Counted from the first letter of the stretch, positions 8,918 to 18,425 are shown. The stretch: 64,000 nt of DNA from an uncultured Bacteroidales bacterium (GCA_944320415.1 CALUHJ010000006.1:87122-151121), one strand, 5' to 3'. The notes: generated by a model not told the origin, from the sequence alone. Translations and numbers: made by a program.

Positions 8918-10723
8918 TTACATTTTTTCAGGCACCTCTATACCCAACAGATGCATGGCCGTTTTTATAGTAGTACCTGTGAAATAAGCCAGACACAGTC
9001 TCATTGTCTTCAAACACTCGTCCTTTTCTCTCAAGATAGGCGTATCCTGATAAAATGCGTTGAAACTTTTCGCCAAATCAAATACAAAATTGGCGACCAG
9101 AGCAGGGGAATAGGTCTTTCCGGCCTGTCTTACGACTGCAGGAAACGAGTACAAAACCCTTAATACTTCCTTTTCCTTGTCGTTGAATGTCACATCCTTA
9201 TCGGGCTGCAATGATTTCACCATCATCTGTTCCTGTTCCTCCGCTTTGCGTATTACGGAACAAACCCTTGCATGGGTATATTGTATGAAAGGACCTGTGT
9301 TTCCATTGAAATCTATGGACTCTTCAGGATTGAACAGCATATTCTTCTTTGGGTCTATCTTCAGTATGAAATATTTCAAGGCTCCCATAGCCAGTTGTCT
9401 GTACAGTTTCAGTGCCTGCTGTTCGGTGAAGCCTTCAGTCTTTCCGTGTTCCTCTGTCTGGCTCTTAGCAGTAAGCACCATCTGTTCCATAAGGTCGTCG
9501 GCATCCACCACAGTACCCTCTCTTGACTTCATCTTACCGTTCGGCAATTCCACCATGCCGTAAGACAAGTGATACAAATCCTTTGCCCACTCGAAGCCGA
9601 GCTTCTGAAGTATCAGCTTCAACACTGCAAAGTGATAGTTCTGTTCATTGCCCACAACATATATAAGTCTCTCCGAATCGAAATCGGAATGCCGCAAACA
9701 GGCTGTACCCAAATCCTGTGTCATGTAAACCGAAGTACCGTCCTTTCTCAAAAGCAGTTTTTCATCCAAGCCGTCAGCAGTAAGATCTATCCATACGGAG
9801 TTGTCCTCCTTACGGTAGAATACTCCCTTTTTCAATCCTTCCTGCACCAGATCCTTTCCCAAAAGAAACGTTTCGGACTCGTAATACACCTTGTCAAAAT
9901 CTATGCCAAGGTTTCTGTATGTCTGTTCAAATCCGTCATAAACCCACGAGTTCATCTTTTTCCAAAGACTTATCGTTTCTTCATCCTTATCCTCCCAATT
10001 TTTTAGCATCTGTTGTGCTTCCAAAAGTATGGGAGCCTGTTTCTCCGCCTCTTCCTTCGATAGCCCTTTAGCCATCAATTCTCCAACCTGTTGTTTGTAG
10101 TGTTTGTCAAAAAGAACATAGTATTTTCCCACCAGATGGTCTCCTTTCATTCCACAAGACTCTGGAGTCTCTCCACCCGAGAACTTTTCCCATGCTATCA
10201 TCGACTTGCATATGTGTATGCCTCTGTCGTTGACAAGGTTAACCTTTTTCACTGCATAACCGTTCGCCTTCAATATCTCGGCAACGGACCATCCCAAAAG
10301 ATTGTTGCGTATATGCCCCAAATGCAATGGTTTGTTTGTATTTGGCGACGAATATTCTATGACTATAGGTTTGTCTTCCTGCAAGGGGCTGTATCCGTAT
10401 GTCTCGTTCTTGAAGTTTTCCTGCAGAAACTGCAACCAGTATTTCTCACTGATAACGAAATTCAAGAAACCTTTTATGACATTGAAACTTTCTATCGTTT
10501 CGGTCCTTGAAACCACATAATTGCCTATCCTGTCAGCCAACTCAGTCGGATTTTTCAATCCGCACTGCTGCATATATGGAAAGACAACCAGGGTGAAGTC
10601 CCCTTCAAATTCTTTTTTTGTTGGAGTGAAAACAATGGAGCAAGGCTCTATATCCAAAGAGAACTCTTTTTTGAAAGCCTCTGAAGTCAGTTCCTGAAGG
10701 ATTGTATCTATCATCTTTATCAT
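8918..10723 (-). CDS. argS: Arginyl-tRNA synthetase
   Basis: Class I aminoacyl-tRNA synthetase that charges tRNA-Arg. The 601-residue protein has the N-terminal Add-1 domain (to about 110), the HIGH-type motif as HLGHIRNNLLG near 130 after SSPNTNKPL, and the C-terminal anticodon-binding all-helical domain ending with FTGTTIKTAMHLLGIEVPEKM. The MSK-type site is MKSREG, as expected for arginyl enzymes. Start ATG 10723 leaves a leader of about 14 nt from the predicted transcription start; ATG 10714 is an alternative. It is the first gene of an operon with clpS, nfeD and floA. Confidence 0.97.
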   Translation of the reverse strand: MIKMIDTILQELTSEAFKKEFSLDIEPCSIVFTPTKKEFEGDFTLVVFPYMQQCGLKNPTELADRIGNYVVSRTETIESFNVIKGFLNFVISEKYWLQFLQENFKNETYGYSPLQEDKPIVIEYSSPNTNKPLHLGHIRNNLLGWSVAEILKANGYAVKKVNLVNDRGIHICKSMIAWEKFSGGETPESCGMKGDHLVGKYYVLFDKHYKQQVGELMAKGLSKEEAEKQAPILLEAQQMLKNWEDKDEETISLWKKMNSWVYDGFEQTYRNLGIDFDKVYYESETFLLGKDLVQEGLKKGVFYRKEDNSVWIDLTADGLDEKLLLRKDGTSVYMTQDLGTACLRHSDFDSERLIYVVGNEQNYHFAVLKLILQKLGFEWAKDLYHLSYGMVELPNGKMKSREGTVVDADDLMEQMVLTAKSQTEEHGKTEGFTEQQALKLYRQLAMGALKYFILKIDPKKNMLFNPEESIDFNGNTGPFIQYTHARVCSVIRKAEEQEQMMVKSLQPDKDVTFNDKEKEVLRVLYSFPAVVRQAGKTYSPALVANFVFDLAKSFNAFYQDTPILREKDECLKTMRLCLAYFTGTTIKTAMHLLGIEVPEKM

Positions 10724-10743
10724 AACAACTAAAGTTCAGACTG

Positions 10744-10774
10744 CAAAGATATGGATTTTATCAATAAAAACAAA
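10744..10774 (-). promoter_or_regulatory. argS operon promoter
   Basis: On the - strand: TTTG (10771-10774) - 19 bases - TATCTTTG (10744-10751), a perfect Bacteroidota promoter. Its -33 element lies in the T-run of the upstream terminator. Confidence 0.8.
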
Positions 10775-10775
10775 A

Positions 10776-10803
10776 AAGGCTTATCCTTATCAGGACAAGC
10801 CTT
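10776..10803 (-). terminator. Terminator of the repeat-containing T9SS gene
   Basis: Stem AAGGCTT-A-TCCT with AGGA-C-AAGCCTT and a 4-base loop, followed on the - strand by a T-rich tract. It lies 21 bases after the stop at 10825 and immediately upstream of the argS promoter. Confidence 0.78.
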
Positions 10804-10824
10804 CATTAATCATTTGAAATGGAC

Positions 10825-12528
10825 TTATTCCACAACAAGTTTTTTTGTAGCCACCTTGTTATCCGAATAAACCCTTATGAAATAAACACCCTTTGTCATA
10901 CCGGATACATCCATTTTAGTTTCCTTTGCATCAACTGGTTTTGACTTTACTGTCTGTCCCAATATGTTGCACAGTTCCACTCTGCTTATCTTCTTTGCAG
11001 CTGATATATTCACCACATCATTCGCAGGATTAGGGTATAGTTTGAACATGGATATTTCAACATCGGACAATGATACATCATGTTCTGTCGTCACCTCCTG
11101 ATAGCCGACAGGTCCAAGCTCCATGTTTCCATTGTATGCAAAGGTGTAAATCTTGTAAAGCGTTCCGGATTCCAATTCGGTTACAGGACCTTCAAGCTGT
11201 TCATATATCTTTTCTCCGCCATAATTTTCAAGATAATCCAATATAGCATCGTTTGTCGTAAGGCCATTGTTCTCCAAATCCTGTGCCGATGCTATTAAGT
11301 AATAATAATATGCCGTCTGGTCGTTTGGAGTGAAGGCAACATCAAAAGAAGTCTCGGTAATGTTCGACACTTCTATATTCACAACAGCTTCACCGTCTCC
11401 GCCAAGAGAAAGAGTTGTTACGGTAACTGGGGCAAAAGCACCTTGCTCTCCGTTCACGTTGTATGCCACCGCGTAAATCTTGTACTCCGTTCCGAATTGA
11501 AGATTTCCAATCGTACCGGAAATGGTATCATATTCCTTTCTGTCTTCCTGCATAAGATATGCTACCACATCCTCGTCCGTCGTAATGTTTGCCGCTGCCA
11601 TGGATTCCTCATCTGCTACGAGATAATAGTAATATGCCGTCTGGTCGTTTGGAGTCAAAGTAAGGTCAAAACTGCTCGCCGTAATGTTTGACGTAGTTAC
11701 GCTGACCGTTGCTTCTCCCTCACCTCCCTGCTGCAATGTGGTGAAAGGAGTGGCCTGCAGTTCGCTTCTTTCATTGTTTGCATTATAGGCCAATGTATAA
11801 ATTGTATAGTCCGTATTTGGAGTAAGGTCCGACATCGTTCCGCTCACCTGGGAATATTCCTTGAAATCCTCAAGTTCAAGATAACTTATCACAGAGTCTT
11901 CGGTATACTCCATCTGTTCGAATTGGGCATCCTCAAATACTATGTAGTAATAGTAAGCGGACTGATCGTTCGGAGTCATCGTGATATCCACAGAGTTTCT
12001 CTGTATATTGCTTACCACCGTCTCAACAACAGCTTCACCGTCTCCGCCCAATACTCCGGTTGTAAAATCCTCTGTAACCGAAGTGACAGTCTGGTCGTTC
12101 AACGTTGCCGCAACATACACCCTGTTGGTGCTGTTTGGAATAAGTCCCTCAACAGTCGTGGTCAACTCAGCCGTTGCGGAATCCGTTGCAAACATAACTA
12201 TTATTTCCTCCAGGGAAACTGAGATTCCGAACATCTCAAAGTACTCCATGTAATACTCAAGTTCACCTGCCTCACCTGCATAATAGTAATATTTCACAAC
12301 ATCGGCGGAAGGGGTAAACGTCACCTCTGCTTCCAATGCACCGATTTCTCCCATCGTTATCGTAACGGCAGGATCGGTTTTCGTCTTGTTTTCATTCAAA
12401 CTGACGATTTTGTCCATATAAGCGTTCAAGTCTTTTTTACCGGAACCATCCAACCTTAAGGCCTGAACCTGTGCCATGGCGCCTATGCCCGCTATCAATG
12501 CCAAAAAAAATATCGTAATTTTTCTCAT
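10825..12528 (-). CDS. T9SS-secreted protein with four tandem fibronectin-like repeats
   Basis: A 567-residue surface or secreted protein. ATG 12528 gives the signal peptide MRKITIFFLALIAGIGAMA; the frame's earlier TTG is rejected. Four repeats of about 107 residues span roughly 53-158, 163-266, 271-375 and 379-482. The last three share a beta-strand segment ending in TPNDQ(S/T)AYYYY, a middle helix, and a strand such as EYKIYAVAYN, joined by GG(D/E)GEA linkers. The first is divergent. The C-terminal 80 residues are a T9SS type A sorting domain (YPNPANDVVNI, GVYFIRVYSDNKVATKKLVVE). Function is unknown; repeats suggest binding or adhesion. A terminator follows it and another precedes it. Confidence 0.85.
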   Translation of the reverse strand: MRKITIFFLALIAGIGAMAQVQALRLDGSGKKDLNAYMDKIVSLNENKTKTDPAVTITMGEIGALEAEVTFTPSADVVKYYYYAGEAGELEYYMEYFEMFGISVSLEEIIVMFATDSATAELTTTVEGLIPNSTNRVYVAATLNDQTVTSVTEDFTTGVLGGDGEAVVETVVSNIQRNSVDITMTPNDQSAYYYYIVFEDAQFEQMEYTEDSVISYLELEDFKEYSQVSGTMSDLTPNTDYTIYTLAYNANNERSELQATPFTTLQQGGEGEATVSVTTSNITASSFDLTLTPNDQTAYYYYLVADEESMAAANITTDEDVVAYLMQEDRKEYDTISGTIGNLQFGTEYKIYAVAYNVNGEQGAFAPVTVTTLSLGGDGEAVVNIEVSNITETSFDVAFTPNDQTAYYYYLIASAQDLENNGLTTNDAILDYLENYGGEKIYEQLEGPVTELESGTLYKIYTFAYNGNMELGPVGYQEVTTEHDVSLSDVEISMFKLYPNPANDVVNISAAKKISRVELCNILGQTVKSKPVDAKETKMDVSGMTKGVYFIRVYSDNKVATKKLVVE

Positions 12529-12555
12529 GACCAATATAGTTTTAATATAACAACA

Positions 12556-12583
12556 AAGCGGAGTTTGCTAAACAACTCCGCTT
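12556..12583 (-). terminator. Terminator between the two T9SS cargo genes
   Basis: A perfect 10-bp stem AAGCGGAGTT / AACTCCGCTT with an 8-base loop, 21 bases after the stop at 12605. The T-run on the - strand is only moderate. Confidence 0.7.
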
Positions 12584-12604
12584 CTTTTATCCATTTATAC
12601 TTTA

Positions 12605-13558
12605 TTATTCAACAACCAATTTCTTTGTTGCCATTCCGTTCTCGGTGAACATCTTTACAACATAGTTTCCTGTTGCGAAGTCGGAAGTGTTTACCTTTAT
12701 TGAATTTGCATTCACGTCACTGCTGTAAACAACCTGACCCAACATGTTAACTATCTCAACTCTCTCGATAGAGAAAGAAGACGCCAACATAACTTCGTTC
12801 TTTGCAGGGTTAGGATATACATAAGACAATGAGTTAAGTTCAGCCTCTGACAAGCTTACATATCCTTCCAAGATTGGGAAAACATACAAGTCTATATCCA
12901 AACCGTCAAAAAATTCAGAAGCAAGCGTCCATACACCGTTATACAATAACCTTAAATTCAATCCTGAACTACATCCTGCTTCAGTTGAAACAACAAGAAC
13001 ATCTGTAGATGTCTGTCCATATGCAGGATAATAAACCGCTATACCGAAAGAAGTCTGGTTTGCAACAGGAGTTCCGAACGTAGCCGTAACAGGACCTACG
13101 TTAAGTTCTGTTTCAGAAACAGGCAAATCCGCTGTATTGTAAGTTGTTGCGGATATTTCTTCCGTAAAATCAGCATTCATTATCACTACATCAGGAGTAG
13201 CGGCATCTCCGGGATAAATATTGGACATATACATCTCAACACCCGTTATGGTCACAGGAGAAGAGAAAGTGTAAGTCTGTCCGCAACCTTCAAATGCTCC
13301 GCTACCTGTTACAGGTAAAATATAGGTTCCGGTTCCGTCAAGATCAAACGTATAGTAGGCAAAATTATCCAAGGTAGCGCAACTCTGGAATGCCTGAGGA
13401 TAAAAAGTACCGGAAGTCTTGGACGCTCCAACAGTCTCACCTCTGTTAACCATCAACTTTTCATTTCCGTTCAATTCAACATCAGAAACCATAACTTTCT
13501 GGGCCATAACACCCATTGACAATCCTAATGCAAGGACTGAGAAAATAATTTTTTTCAT
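12605..13558 (-). CDS. T9SS-secreted protein, single-domain
   Basis: A 317-residue protein with signal peptide MKKIIFSVLALGLSMGVMAQ and a T9SS type A sorting domain at the C-terminus (SYVYPNPAKNEVML, GNYVVKMFTENGMATKKLVVE). The middle 210 residues have paired cysteines (SCATLDNF, FEGCGQTY, AGCSSG) and look like a beta-sandwich; no family is recognised. The sorting domain directs export through the T9SS and anchoring at the cell surface. Its own promoter is visible (13609-13639). It resembles the neighbouring repeat protein only in the signal and sorting domains. Confidence 0.82.
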   Translation of the reverse strand: MKKIIFSVLALGLSMGVMAQKVMVSDVELNGNEKLMVNRGETVGASKTSGTFYPQAFQSCATLDNFAYYTFDLDGTGTYILPVTGSGAFEGCGQTYTFSSPVTITGVEMYMSNIYPGDAATPDVVIMNADFTEEISATTYNTADLPVSETELNVGPVTATFGTPVANQTSFGIAVYYPAYGQTSTDVLVVSTEAGCSSGLNLRLLYNGVWTLASEFFDGLDIDLYVFPILEGYVSLSEAELNSLSYVYPNPAKNEVMLASSFSIERVEIVNMLGQVVYSSDVNANSIKVNTSDFATGNYVVKMFTENGMATKKLVVE

Positions 13559-13608
13559 CTTTCTATTGTTTTTTTATTGTTAGTAATGAATTATTCATAA
13601 GCCAACTG

Positions 13609-13639
13609 CAAATATATAACATTTTGCGATAACCGCAAT
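13609..13639 (-). promoter_or_regulatory. Promoter of the single-domain T9SS cargo gene
   Basis: On the - strand: ATTG (13636-13639) - 19 bases - TATATTTG (13609-13616). The -7 box is perfect and the -33 element is a 3-of-4 match. The predicted leader is about 45 nt. Confidence 0.65.
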
Positions 13640-13777
13640 AATCCTGCATGTTTTTTTAACCATATCCTCCCATTATATTTTGATAATCAACCGGTAATGT
13701 TACACAAGAAAAAGCCTTTCCCATTCCTGAACAAAACCTCATTACCCTTTCCATACATCAGTTTATGGCAAAAATAT

Positions 13778-13785
13778 TACCTTTG
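13778..13785 (+). promoter_or_regulatory. dapD promoter, -7 box
   Basis: TACCTTTG, a perfect TAnnTTTG, 26 bases before the dapD ATG. No obvious -33 TTTG. Confidence 0.6.
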
Positions 13786-13811
13786 CACCAAAATGAAAAC
13801 AAGGATACATC

Positions 13812-14621
13812 ATGGACATTGAACTTATAGAAAAGGCATGGCAGGACCGCTCACTGCTCCAGGACAAAAAGGTTGTTGAAACCGTCATGGAGGTCATAGA
13901 CCTTCTGGACAGGGGAATGATAAGGGTGGCGGAGAAAAAAGACGGCACATGGCAGGTAAACCAGTGGATAAAGAAGGCGATAATGATGTACTTTCCCATA
14001 AGCGGCACCAGGGAAATACATTCAGGCGACATGACCTTTTGGGACAAGATACCGACCAAGCAGAACTATGAGACGCTTCAGGTCAGATGCGTTCCTCCGG
14101 CCGTGGCCCGTTACGGCAGCTTCCTTGCACAAGGCTGCATAATGATGCCTTCCTTTGTCAACATAGGGGCATACGTCGACAGCGGCACCATGGTTGACAC
14201 CTGGGCGACGGTGGGCTCATGCGCCCAGATAGGCAAAAACGTCCATCTTGCGGGAGGCGTAGGCATAGGAGGCGTGCTTGAACCCGTTGGTGCCAATCCG
14301 GTAATCATAGAGGACAACTGCTTCATCGGTTCAAGGTGCATAGTGGTCGAAGGAGCTCTGATCAAACAGGGAGCGGTACTTGGTGCCAACACCGTGATAA
14401 CGCAGTCAACAAAGATAATAGACGTATCGCAGTCCGAAGCGGTGGAATACCGTGGCGTGGTACCCGAAAACTCTGTGGTGATACCGGGAAGCTACACCAA
14501 AGCATTCCCTGCCGGAAGCTACAACGTAAACTGCGCCCTGATAATAGGCAAAAGAAAGGAATCAACCGACAAGAAGACATCCCTGAACGATGCATTGAGG
14601 GATTTCGGCGTGGCTGTCTAA
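13812..14621 (+). CDS. dapD: Tetrahydrodipicolinate N-succinyltransferase
   Basis: Uses succinyl-CoA to acylate tetrahydrodipicolinate in the succinylase branch of lysine and meso-diaminopimelate synthesis. The 269-residue protein has the N-terminal helical domain (DKKVVETVMEVIDLLDRG), the conserved VPPAVARYGSFLAQG segment, and a left-handed beta-helix of hexapeptide repeats from about 105 to 215 (GAYVDSGTMVDTWATVGSCA, IGKNVHLAGGVGIGGVLEP). The C-terminal part VIPGSYTKAFPAGSYNVNCALI is typical. A single gene; its stop overlaps the convergent fcl stop by 4 bases. Confidence 0.96.
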   Translation: MDIELIEKAWQDRSLLQDKKVVETVMEVIDLLDRGMIRVAEKKDGTWQVNQWIKKAIMMYFPISGTREIHSGDMTFWDKIPTKQNYETLQVRCVPPAVARYGSFLAQGCIMMPSFVNIGAYVDSGTMVDTWATVGSCAQIGKNVHLAGGVGIGGVLEPVGANPVIIEDNCFIGSRCIVVEGALIKQGAVLGANTVITQSTKIIDVSQSEAVEYRGVVPENSVVIPGSYTKAFPAGSYNVNCALIIGKRKESTDKKTSLNDALRDFGVAV

Positions 14622-15703
14622 TCGGACAAATACCATTCATAGAGCCGTCCTATTCCCTCACGAAGTCCCACGCTGTGCTTCCAACCCAAGGCGTGCAACT
14701 TGCTCACGTCGGTCAGCTTTCTCGGAGTACCGTCGGGCTTTGAGCTGTCGTAGCGTATCCCTCCGGTATATCCCACCGTATGGCATACCATGTCGAACAG
14801 GTTCTTTATGCTTGTCTCCTCTCCGGTGCCTATGTTGATGTGGCAGTTGCGCACCTGCTTCTCACCCTTTTCGTAAGTATCGCAAAAGTCCACCCTCTCC
14901 ATTATGTAAACACAGGCATCGGCCATGTCCCCGCTCCACAGGAACTCCCTTAACGGCGAACCGCTGCCCCACAGTTCTATCTGCGTTTGTCCGTCCCTTT
15001 GTTCCACGCCGTACTTGGCCAGAATCTTTCTTATCATTTCTTCCCCTGCACTTGCATCCACCCCTTCTATCGGACGACGGCCCAAGTCCCTGCGTATGCC
15101 CTGCCAGTCTCCTTGCTGCAAGCATTTTCCGAGGTGTGCCTTACGTATCAATGCCGGCATCACATGTGAAGTCTCAAGGTCGAAGTTGTCGTTCGGACCG
15201 TACAGATTGGTAGGCATCACTGCTATGAAGTTCGTTCCGTATTGCAGGTTGTAGCTCTCGCACATCTTCAGGCCCGCAATCTTGGCCAGTGCATAAGGCT
15301 CGTTGGTGTATTCCAACTCTCCGCCCAACAGGCTCTCCTCCCTTATCGGCTGTGGAGCCTCCCGGGGATATATGCACGTGCTACCGAGAAAGAGAAGCTT
15401 TTTCACCCCGTATTTGTAGGCGCAGTGGATGACGTTGTTCTGTATCTGGAGGTTGTTGTATATGAAATCGGCTCTGTAAAGCGAGTTGGCCATTATCCCT
15501 CCCACAAATGCCGCCGCCAGAAAGACATAGTTCGGCCGTGTCTGCATGAACAGACGTTCCGTTTGGACCATATCCCCAAGGTCACACTCCTTATGGGTGC
15601 GCAGAATGAAGTTGTCATATCCCCTGTTTCGCAGATTGTCCAATATGGCCGAGCCTACAAGTCCCCTGTGCCCTGCGACGAATATCCTCTCATGCCTGTC
15701 CAT
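14618..15703 (-). CDS. fcl: GDP-L-fucose synthase
   Basis: Epimerase/reductase that turns GDP-4-keto-6-deoxymannose into GDP-L-fucose with NADPH. The 361-residue SDR protein has the Rossmann motif [18 protein letters not shown], and the catalytic YALAK in [16 protein letters not shown]. It carries an insertion at about 195-230 compared with E. coli Fcl, a length common in Bacteroidota. ATG 15703 is chosen because the residues before it do not match the family; it overlaps the gmd stop by 14 bases, so the pair is translationally coupled. The product GDP-fucose probably serves a surface glycan. Confidence 0.95.
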   Translation of the reverse strand: MDRHERIFVAGHRGLVGSAILDNLRNRGYDNFILRTHKECDLGDMVQTERLFMQTRPNYVFLAAAFVGGIMANSLYRADFIYNNLQIQNNVIHCAYKYGVKKLLFLGSTCIYPREAPQPIREESLLGGELEYTNEPYALAKIAGLKMCESYNLQYGTNFIAVMPTNLYGPNDNFDLETSHVMPALIRKAHLGKCLQQGDWQGIRRDLGRRPIEGVDASAGEEMIRKILAKYGVEQRDGQTQIELWGSGSPLREFLWSGDMADACVYIMERVDFCDTYEKGEKQVRNCHINIGTGEETSIKNLFDMVCHTVGYTGGIRYDSSKPDGTPRKLTDVSKLHALGWKHSVGLREGIGRLYEWYLSD

Positions 15704-16760
15704 TTTCCTCTCCTTCCACCAGCCTGATGTCATGTTCCACCATTATCCTCACAAGGTCTTCGAACGAAGTGGCGCGCGGATTCCATCCCAGCTCCCTTTG
15801 TGCCTTGGAGGCATCTCCCAAAAGCTGTTCCACCTCCGCAGGACGGAAGAACCTCTTGTCCACCTCGACCAACACCCTGCCGGTTGCCGCATCCACGCCT
15901 TTTTCATCCAGTCCCTCACCCTGCCACATAAGCTCTATGCCCACGTGACTGAAGGCAAGCGTGCAGAACTCCCTCACGCTGTGAGCCTCACCGGTGGCTA
16001 TCACGAAGTCCTCCGGCTTGTCGTTCTGAAGCATGAGCCACATGCACTCCACATAGTCGCGTGCATAACCCCAGTCCCTCATGGCCGAAAGATTGCCCAA
16101 ATAGAGCTTGTCCTGCAATCCCCTGGCTATGCGCGCGGCGGCAAGGGTTATCTTCCTTGTCACGAAGTTCTCTCCCCGTCTTTCGCTTTCGTGGTTGAAC
16201 AGTATGCCGTTGACCGCAAACATGCCGTAGCTCTCCCTGTAGTTCTTGGTAATCCAGAAGCCGTACAGCTTGGCAACGCCATAGGGCGAACGCGGATAAA
16301 AAGGTGTCGTCTCGTTCTGAGGCACCTGCTGCACCATGCCGTACAGTTCCGACGTGGAGGCCTGGTAAATCCTCGTCCTTTTTTCCATGCCAAGTATCCT
16401 CACGGCCTCAAGCAGCCGCAGCGTACCCACCGCATCGGTTTCCGCAGTGTACTCCGGAACGTCGAAGCTCACCTTCACATGGCTCTGTGCCGCAAGGTTG
16501 TATATCTCGTCGGGCTGTACCTGCTGCAATATCCTTATCAGCGAGGAGGAATCGGTCATGTCCCCGTAGTGAAGGTTCACCGCCCTGTCCTGTCTCTGGT
16601 CCTTGATCCATTCCTTCAGGTAAAGGTGTTCAATCCTTGCGGTGTTGAACGAAGAGCTGCGGCGTATTATGCCGTGGACCTCGTAACCCTTTTCTATCAG
16701 CAACTCGGCCAGAAAGCTGCCGTCCTGACCCGTTATTCCGCTTATCAATGCCTTTTTCAT
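15690..16760 (-). CDS. gmd: GDP-mannose 4,6-dehydratase
   Basis: First enzyme of GDP-L-fucose synthesis from GDP-mannose. The 356-residue SDR protein begins [18 protein letters not shown], has [17 protein letters not shown] for NADP binding, the catalytic STSELYG serine/threonine and Glu region, and the YGVAK tyrosine-lysine pair in [10 protein letters not shown]. Length and motifs are complete. Its own -7 box lies at 16782-16789. GDP-mannose supply genes (manC, manB) are not in the window. Confidence 0.97.
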   Translation of the reverse strand: MKKALISGITGQDGSFLAELLIEKGYEVHGIIRRSSSFNTARIEHLYLKEWIKDQRQDRAVNLHYGDMTDSSSLIRILQQVQPDEIYNLAAQSHVKVSFDVPEYTAETDAVGTLRLLEAVRILGMEKRTRIYQASTSELYGMVQQVPQNETTPFYPRSPYGVAKLYGFWITKNYRESYGMFAVNGILFNHESERRGENFVTRKITLAAARIARGLQDKLYLGNLSAMRDWGYARDYVECMWLMLQNDKPEDFVIATGEAHSVREFCTLAFSHVGIELMWQGEGLDEKGVDAATGRVLVEVDKRFFRPAEVEQLLGDASKAQRELGWNPRATSFEDLVRIMVEHDIRLVEGEENGQA

Positions 16761-16781
16761 CTCTGTCCTTTATGATTTGTG

Positions 16782-16789
16782 CAAATATA
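16782..16789 (-). promoter_or_regulatory. gmd-fcl promoter, -7 box
   Basis: CAAATATA on the + strand reads TATATTTG on the - strand, matching TAnnTTTG, 22 bases upstream of the gmd ATG. No clear -33 element. Confidence 0.55.
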
Positions 16790-16844
16790 GGAAGTTTTTC
16801 GTGATTCTTCGTTCTGCGGAAATGAATCCTTATTCCGGAAAAAT

Positions 16845-16878
16845 GTTTTCAGAATCCGTTTTTTTCTTTTCAGAAGAC
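16845..16878. repeat. Copy B of the 21-bp-pitch short intergenic repeat
   Basis: On the - strand the blocks are TGTCTTCTGAAAAG and GGATTCTGAAAACA with a short A-rich spacer; the TCWGA centres (16849 and 16870) are 21 bases apart. It lies between the ATPase gene stop and the gmd promoter. It does not fold as a strong hairpin, so it is not an ordinary terminator. Confidence 0.7.
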
Positions 16879-16930
16879 ATTTTCACACGTCATTTGACGC
16901 ACATGACAGTCAAAAAGACACACGTTTCTT

Positions 16931-18277
16931 TCAGGCTCCGGTTCTCTCCGACACAAATCTTCTCAAAAGAAATGCAAGAAAATAGGGAAACGTATAGAAC
17001 TTTCCGTTGAATCCTGTGTTTTTATAACACAGCTTTATCCCGTATTTTACATCAGGATACCTGTCCGGCTGCAACAGTTTGTTGAGCGATGAAGTTGCAC
17101 CATCCGCCGCCTTGACCTCAACGGGAATGAGAGAATCCCTGTCCCTTATGAAAAAGTCCATCTCGAGGGATGGTTTGTCACTGCTGTAATAGAAAAGATC
17201 GTACCCCTGCTTTACAAGCATGTCGGCGACTATGTTTTCGTATATTGCGCCCTTGTACGTACCAAGGTTACGATTGGCTCTCAGATCTTCCTGCGCCTCA
17301 TCATCCAAAGAGGCGACAAGCAGTCCTGTATCCTTGAAATAAACCTTGTACAGCTTTGGATCGTAATTCCCCTTGAGAGGCAGTTCGGGATAATTCATGC
17401 AATGGCACAAGTTGACCACGCCTGCCTCGGCCAGCCATTCGACACAACCCATATAATCGCGGTTTCTGGCATTGCGTGCAAGCTTTGTGACCTGAAAACG
17501 TTTGTTGTCCCTGGCCAGAAACGTGGAGATATGATTATATACGGCCTTGACCTTGGCCTTGTCCAGACCTTCAACATATTTGGTTATGTCCTCCTCGTAA
17601 TCCAACAGCAACTGACGCTGTATTGAAAGCGTTCCGCTGAAATTCTTTTTCCGTATGTATGTACTGACAACCTCCGGCATTCCTCCCAAAACAACATAAT
17701 TGCGGAAGAGTTCAAAAAGCACATCCATCTCAAGCGGAGAAAACGGAGTCAGTTCCCTCATATGACAAAACAGTTCGTCAATCAAATCATCCGAATAACC
17801 CTCCGCCCACAGAAATTCCTCAAAATCCATGGAGTGCATCTCATAATCTTCCTTGTATCCGACGCTGTTGGACTCTATCTCCTTGTAGTTTATTCCCATA
17901 AGGGAGCCTGAGCAAATCACATCGTAGCGACCGTCCAGTTTGAAAAACTTCAATGAAGTGGCACAACTGGGACATGCCTGCAATTCATCAAAGAAAAAAA
18001 GCGTATCATGTGGGATGAATACAAAATCGGGATTGAGCAGAGACATGTTCTTCAATATCGCATCCACCTCGAAACCGTCATCAAAAATATTCTTGAACTT
18101 AGGCTGCTCCACAAAGTTTATCCTAACCACACTCGAATAGTTGTTTTCTGCAAAGCAATCTATCGAACATGTTTTTCCTATTTGTCTTGCGCCTTTTACC
18201 ACAAGCGGCTTTCGGTCCGCACTTTTCTTCCATTCTGTCAGAAAGGAATCTATCTTTCTTTTCAACAACTTTCCCAT
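16931..18277 (-). CDS. AAA-family ATPase with DUF4143 C-terminal domain
   Basis: A 448-residue protein. The N-terminal AAA_14 ATPase has Walker A GARQIGKT near 37, Walker B LFFFDELQ near 115, and sensor-like CSGSLMGI. The C-terminal DUF4143 domain (from about 200) contains YKGAIYENIVADML and LEMDFFIRDRDSLIPVEVKA, which look like the E...D...ExK core of restriction-endonuclease-like folds. Such proteins are common, often multicopy, in Bacteroidales; their role is not established. ATG 18277 is preferred because a -7 promoter box (18298-18305) lies inside the longer frame that would start at 18316. It interrupts the glycan genes and may be a mobile passenger. Confidence 0.85.
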   Translation of the reverse strand: MGKLLKRKIDSFLTEWKKSADRKPLVVKGARQIGKTCSIDCFAENNYSSVVRINFVEQPKFKNIFDDGFEVDAILKNMSLLNPDFVFIPHDTLFFFDELQACPSCATSLKFFKLDGRYDVICSGSLMGINYKEIESNSVGYKEDYEMHSMDFEEFLWAEGYSDDLIDELFCHMRELTPFSPLEMDVLFELFRNYVVLGGMPEVVSTYIRKKNFSGTLSIQRQLLLDYEEDITKYVEGLDKAKVKAVYNHISTFLARDNKRFQVTKLARNARNRDYMGCVEWLAEAGVVNLCHCMNYPELPLKGNYDPKLYKVYFKDTGLLVASLDDEAQEDLRANRNLGTYKGAIYENIVADMLVKQGYDLFYYSSDKPSLEMDFFIRDRDSLIPVEVKAADGATSSLNKLLQPDRYPDVKYGIKLCYKNTGFNGKFYTFPYFLAFLLRRFVSERTGA

Positions 18278-18297
18278 ATTGCTCTGTATATCACATG

Positions 18298-18305
18298 CAA
18301 ATATA
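18298..18305 (-). promoter_or_regulatory. ATPase gene promoter, -7 box
   Basis: TATATTTG on the - strand, 21 bases upstream of ATG 18277. The direct repeats at 18311-18390 cover the region where the -33 element and upstream sites would be. Confidence 0.55.
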
Positions 18306-18309
18306 GACA

Positions 18310-18390
18310 TTTTCACACAATCCCCGGTATTTTACCCCTCTTTTTTCACATAATCCCTAGTATTTCAGCATATGTTTTTCACACAATCCC
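18310..18390. repeat. Three direct repeats with a 33-bp period
   Basis: The core TTTTCACAYAATCCC occurs three times with its first C at 18314, 18347 and 18380, an exact 33-base period (about three helical turns). The first two copies also share GTATTT after the core. They lie between the large T9SS-like gene's end (18426) and the ATPase promoter. Confidence 0.75.
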
Positions 18391-18425
18391 CATCCGCTCA
18401 TCCCGCATGTCTTTCCTTTTGGGGG

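Noticed and set aside
15546..16775. A 409-residue plus-strand reading frame opposite gmd and the start of fcl
   Set aside because: It is antisense to two complete, well-recognised genes, has no family features and arises from the third-position GC bias of gmd and fcl.
18310..18390. CRISPR array
   Set aside because: Only three degenerate copies; period 33 leaves no spacer of normal size (core 15, remainder 18), and no cas genes are nearby.
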